From: Clostridiales bacterium
GTDB taxonomy: Bacteria > Bacillota > Clostridia > Lachnospirales > Lachnospiraceae
Reading direction: 5' to 3'
NCBI GenBank assembly: GCA_020859985.1
Contig: JAJBVD010000077.1
Coordinates: 118,789-182,788, forward strand
DNA: 64,000 bases
Both the position numbers and the translations under genes were made by a program. The notes under the pieces are model-generated. The model was not told the origin of the DNA, made no database searches, and saw only the letters and a program-made list of their open reading frames with translations. Positions 62,802 through 64,000 of this stretch are shown one piece after another; positions within the stretch are counted from its first letter, which is position 1; the number at the start of each line of letters is the position of its first letter.

Positions 62802-64000
62802 GGAATCCGTCCAGAAAGCCGCTGTCTTTTCCGCAATGTTCTTCAGTGTGCAGAGTCCCGGCCGCTCCCATTCCACCGGAAACATGCTCCGATAGCGGGC
62901 GCTGGCAAATCTCTCATCCAGCAGAAGGATAACGCCGCGGTCAGATTCCGTGCGAATGACACGCCCGGCGGACTGCAGCACCCGGTTCATCCCCGGACAA
63001 AGATAGGCGTAAAAGAAGCCGTCCTCTCCCCGGTTGTCATAAAAACCCTTCAGGATCTCTCTCTCGGTACAGACCTGCGGCAGCCCGGCGCCCACAACGA
63101 TCGCACCGATCAGGCGGTCTTCCTTAAGGTCAATTCCCTCCCCGAAGATCCCGCCCATCACGCAGAATCCGGCCAGCCCCTGCGGATGCGGCTGTTCGAA
63201 TTTTTCAAGAAAGGCCTCCCGTTCCTCCTCGCTCATCCGGTTCATCTGCCGGACCGTCTCCACCGGCTCCCCCATTTCCAGACAGATCGCGTCAAACCGG
63301 TCGGCTACATCATCCATCATCTGATAGGAGGAAAAAAATACCATATAGTTTCCCCGTTTTGCCTGCATGACCCGGAGAATATATTCCGCCATCTTATGGT
63401 ATTCCTGCGGCGTCCGGTTCTTATAACGGCTGCTTGTGTCCGTGCCGATCAGCACCAGACGGTTGGCCGGATCAAAAACCGGCTGTGCGTAGATCGCGTA
63501 GTCCCCTTTTTCCGTGCTTAAAAGACTCTTGTAATAAGCAATCGGTAAAAATGTCGCTGAAAAAAAGATTGTGCTTTTGCCTTTATCCAGACATTCCTGC
63601 AGATTTTCCGAGATATCGACACAGTACAGGCGGAGCAGAAAATGACCATTCGCCAGATTTTCCGTATAGATTACGTAATTATCATTGAGGCGGTCGCAGG
63701 TATCCAGAAAACGGCGCGCCTGAAAATACAGATCCAGTGTTTTCGTGTTCAGTTCCACGCACAGCGAATCCTCCAGAAAGTCTTCAATCAGGCCGCAAAG
63801 ATTCATCAAAAGGACCGGAAACGTATCAAGCCCCCCATTTTCCGTCCCTGCCTTCAGTATCCTCACCTTCTGCGGCGCATGCTCTTCCATCTCACGTTTT
63901 TGACCAAGAAGCCATTTGTTGCAGCGGCCAAGCGCTCTTACGACAGCATGTGCAACCGACATTAATTCCCCCGGCTGGCGGCGCCGGGAAAGTGCCGGAT
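62799..64000 (-). CDS. DinG/Rad3-type ATP-dependent helicase, C-terminal part (5' end outside window)
   Basis: The frame is open to the window edge, so roughly 400 C-terminal residues of a usually ~750-residue protein are seen. Superfamily 2 motifs present are SATFLP (motif III/IV region), FCVMGGIFGEGIDLKEDRLI (motif V) and VLQSAGRVIRTESDRGVILL (motif VI), as in Rad3/XPD/DinG helicases. The Walker A and FeS-cluster regions would lie beyond the window. The in-frame ATG at 63962 is internal, since codons upstream continue without a stop. It unwinds DNA or DNA-RNA hybrids in repair. Confidence 0.9.
   Translation of the reverse strand, partial: PALSRRRQPGELMSVAHAVVRALGRCNKWLLGQKREMEEHAPQKVRILKAGTENGGLDTFPVLLMNLCGLIEDFLEDSLCVELNTKTLDLYFQARRFLDTCDRLNDNYVIYTENLANGHFLLRLYCVDISENLQECLDKGKSTIFFSATFLPIAYYKSLLSTEKGDYAIYAQPVFDPANRLVLIGTDTSSRYKNRTPQEYHKMAEYILRVMQAKRGNYMVFFSSYQMMDDVADRFDAICLEMGEPVETVRQMNRMSEEEREAFLEKFEQPHPQGLAGFCVMGGIFGEGIDLKEDRLIGAIVVGAGLPQVCTEREILKGFYDNRGEDGFFYAYLCPGMNRVLQSAGRVIRTESDRGVILLLDERFASARYRSMFPVEWERPGLCTLKNIAEKTAAFWTDS

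Overview
The window looks like a chromosomal segment of a Gram-positive Clostridia species, most likely a Lachnospiraceae member. This rests on a T-box-controlled thrS, an L20-type infC-rpmI-rplT leader, wall genes (LCP protein, Ddl, D,D-carboxypeptidase, choline-binding-type L,D-transpeptidase) and a DUF5717/DUF5716-like pair that I associate with Lachnospiraceae. The genus cannot be fixed from the sequence. Almost all genes lie on the minus strand.

Layout. 1-8.6 kb: an sce7726-like nuclease-fold protein and tex, two plus-strand membrane protein genes, then the threonine-branch operon ACT regulator-hom-apgM behind a leader with an intrinsic terminator. 8.9-14.6 kb: prfB (with its +1 frameshift), secA and infC-rpmI-rplT with an attenuated leader and an AUU start. 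14.7-18.7 kb: a decay zone with an Rpn-type gene, a frameshifted second Rpn copy, and fused remnants of manC and a GDP-sugar reductase, the former carrying an 80-bp MITE-like insertion. 18.8-33.8 kb: a surface-polysaccharide operon, transcribed from about 33.8 kb downward: ugd, uxs, undecaprenyl-phosphate sugar transferase, glycosyltransferases, Wzy, acyltransferase, a sialyltransferase-like gene, Wzx, and a four-gene module (DRE-TIM aldolase, RraA-like aldolase, CMP-sugar synthetase, KdsC-like phosphatase). Its core (about 18.8-30.2 kb) is clearly AT-richer than both flanks. 33.9-38.4 kb: XRE-ImmA-PIN module, MATE transporter, PBECR-like nuclease with a structured repeat, DUF1540 protein. 38.6-42 kb: ABC-2 exporter with a NEW3-type surface protein. 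42.4-52 kb: thrS, LCP protein, ddl, purA, purB, purF. 52.2-58.1 kb: an uncharacterised operon of a giant protein, an actin-like-fold protein and a helical protein. 58.3-64 kb: tRNA-Glu, M32 carboxypeptidase, PBP5-type carboxypeptidase, L,D-transpeptidase and the 3' part of a DinG-type helicase.

The best candidate for an undescribed system is the four-gene module in the polysaccharide locus. It has the phosphatase and cytidylyltransferase of a CMP-ulosonic acid pathway but no PEP-dependent NeuB/KdsA synthase in the window. Two pyruvate-aldolase-type enzymes stand in that place, and a sialyltransferase-like gene with EEG and HP motifs lies close by, interrupted by one in-frame stop. Two glycosyltransferase genes in the locus are broken (one stop, one A8 tract), so the polysaccharide may be inactive or phase-variable in this strain. 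Other points are a dispersed 27-bp hairpin repeat in at least five intergenic sites, two long palindromes flanking purF, and a roughly 460-nt leader with two terminator-like hairpins before ugd.
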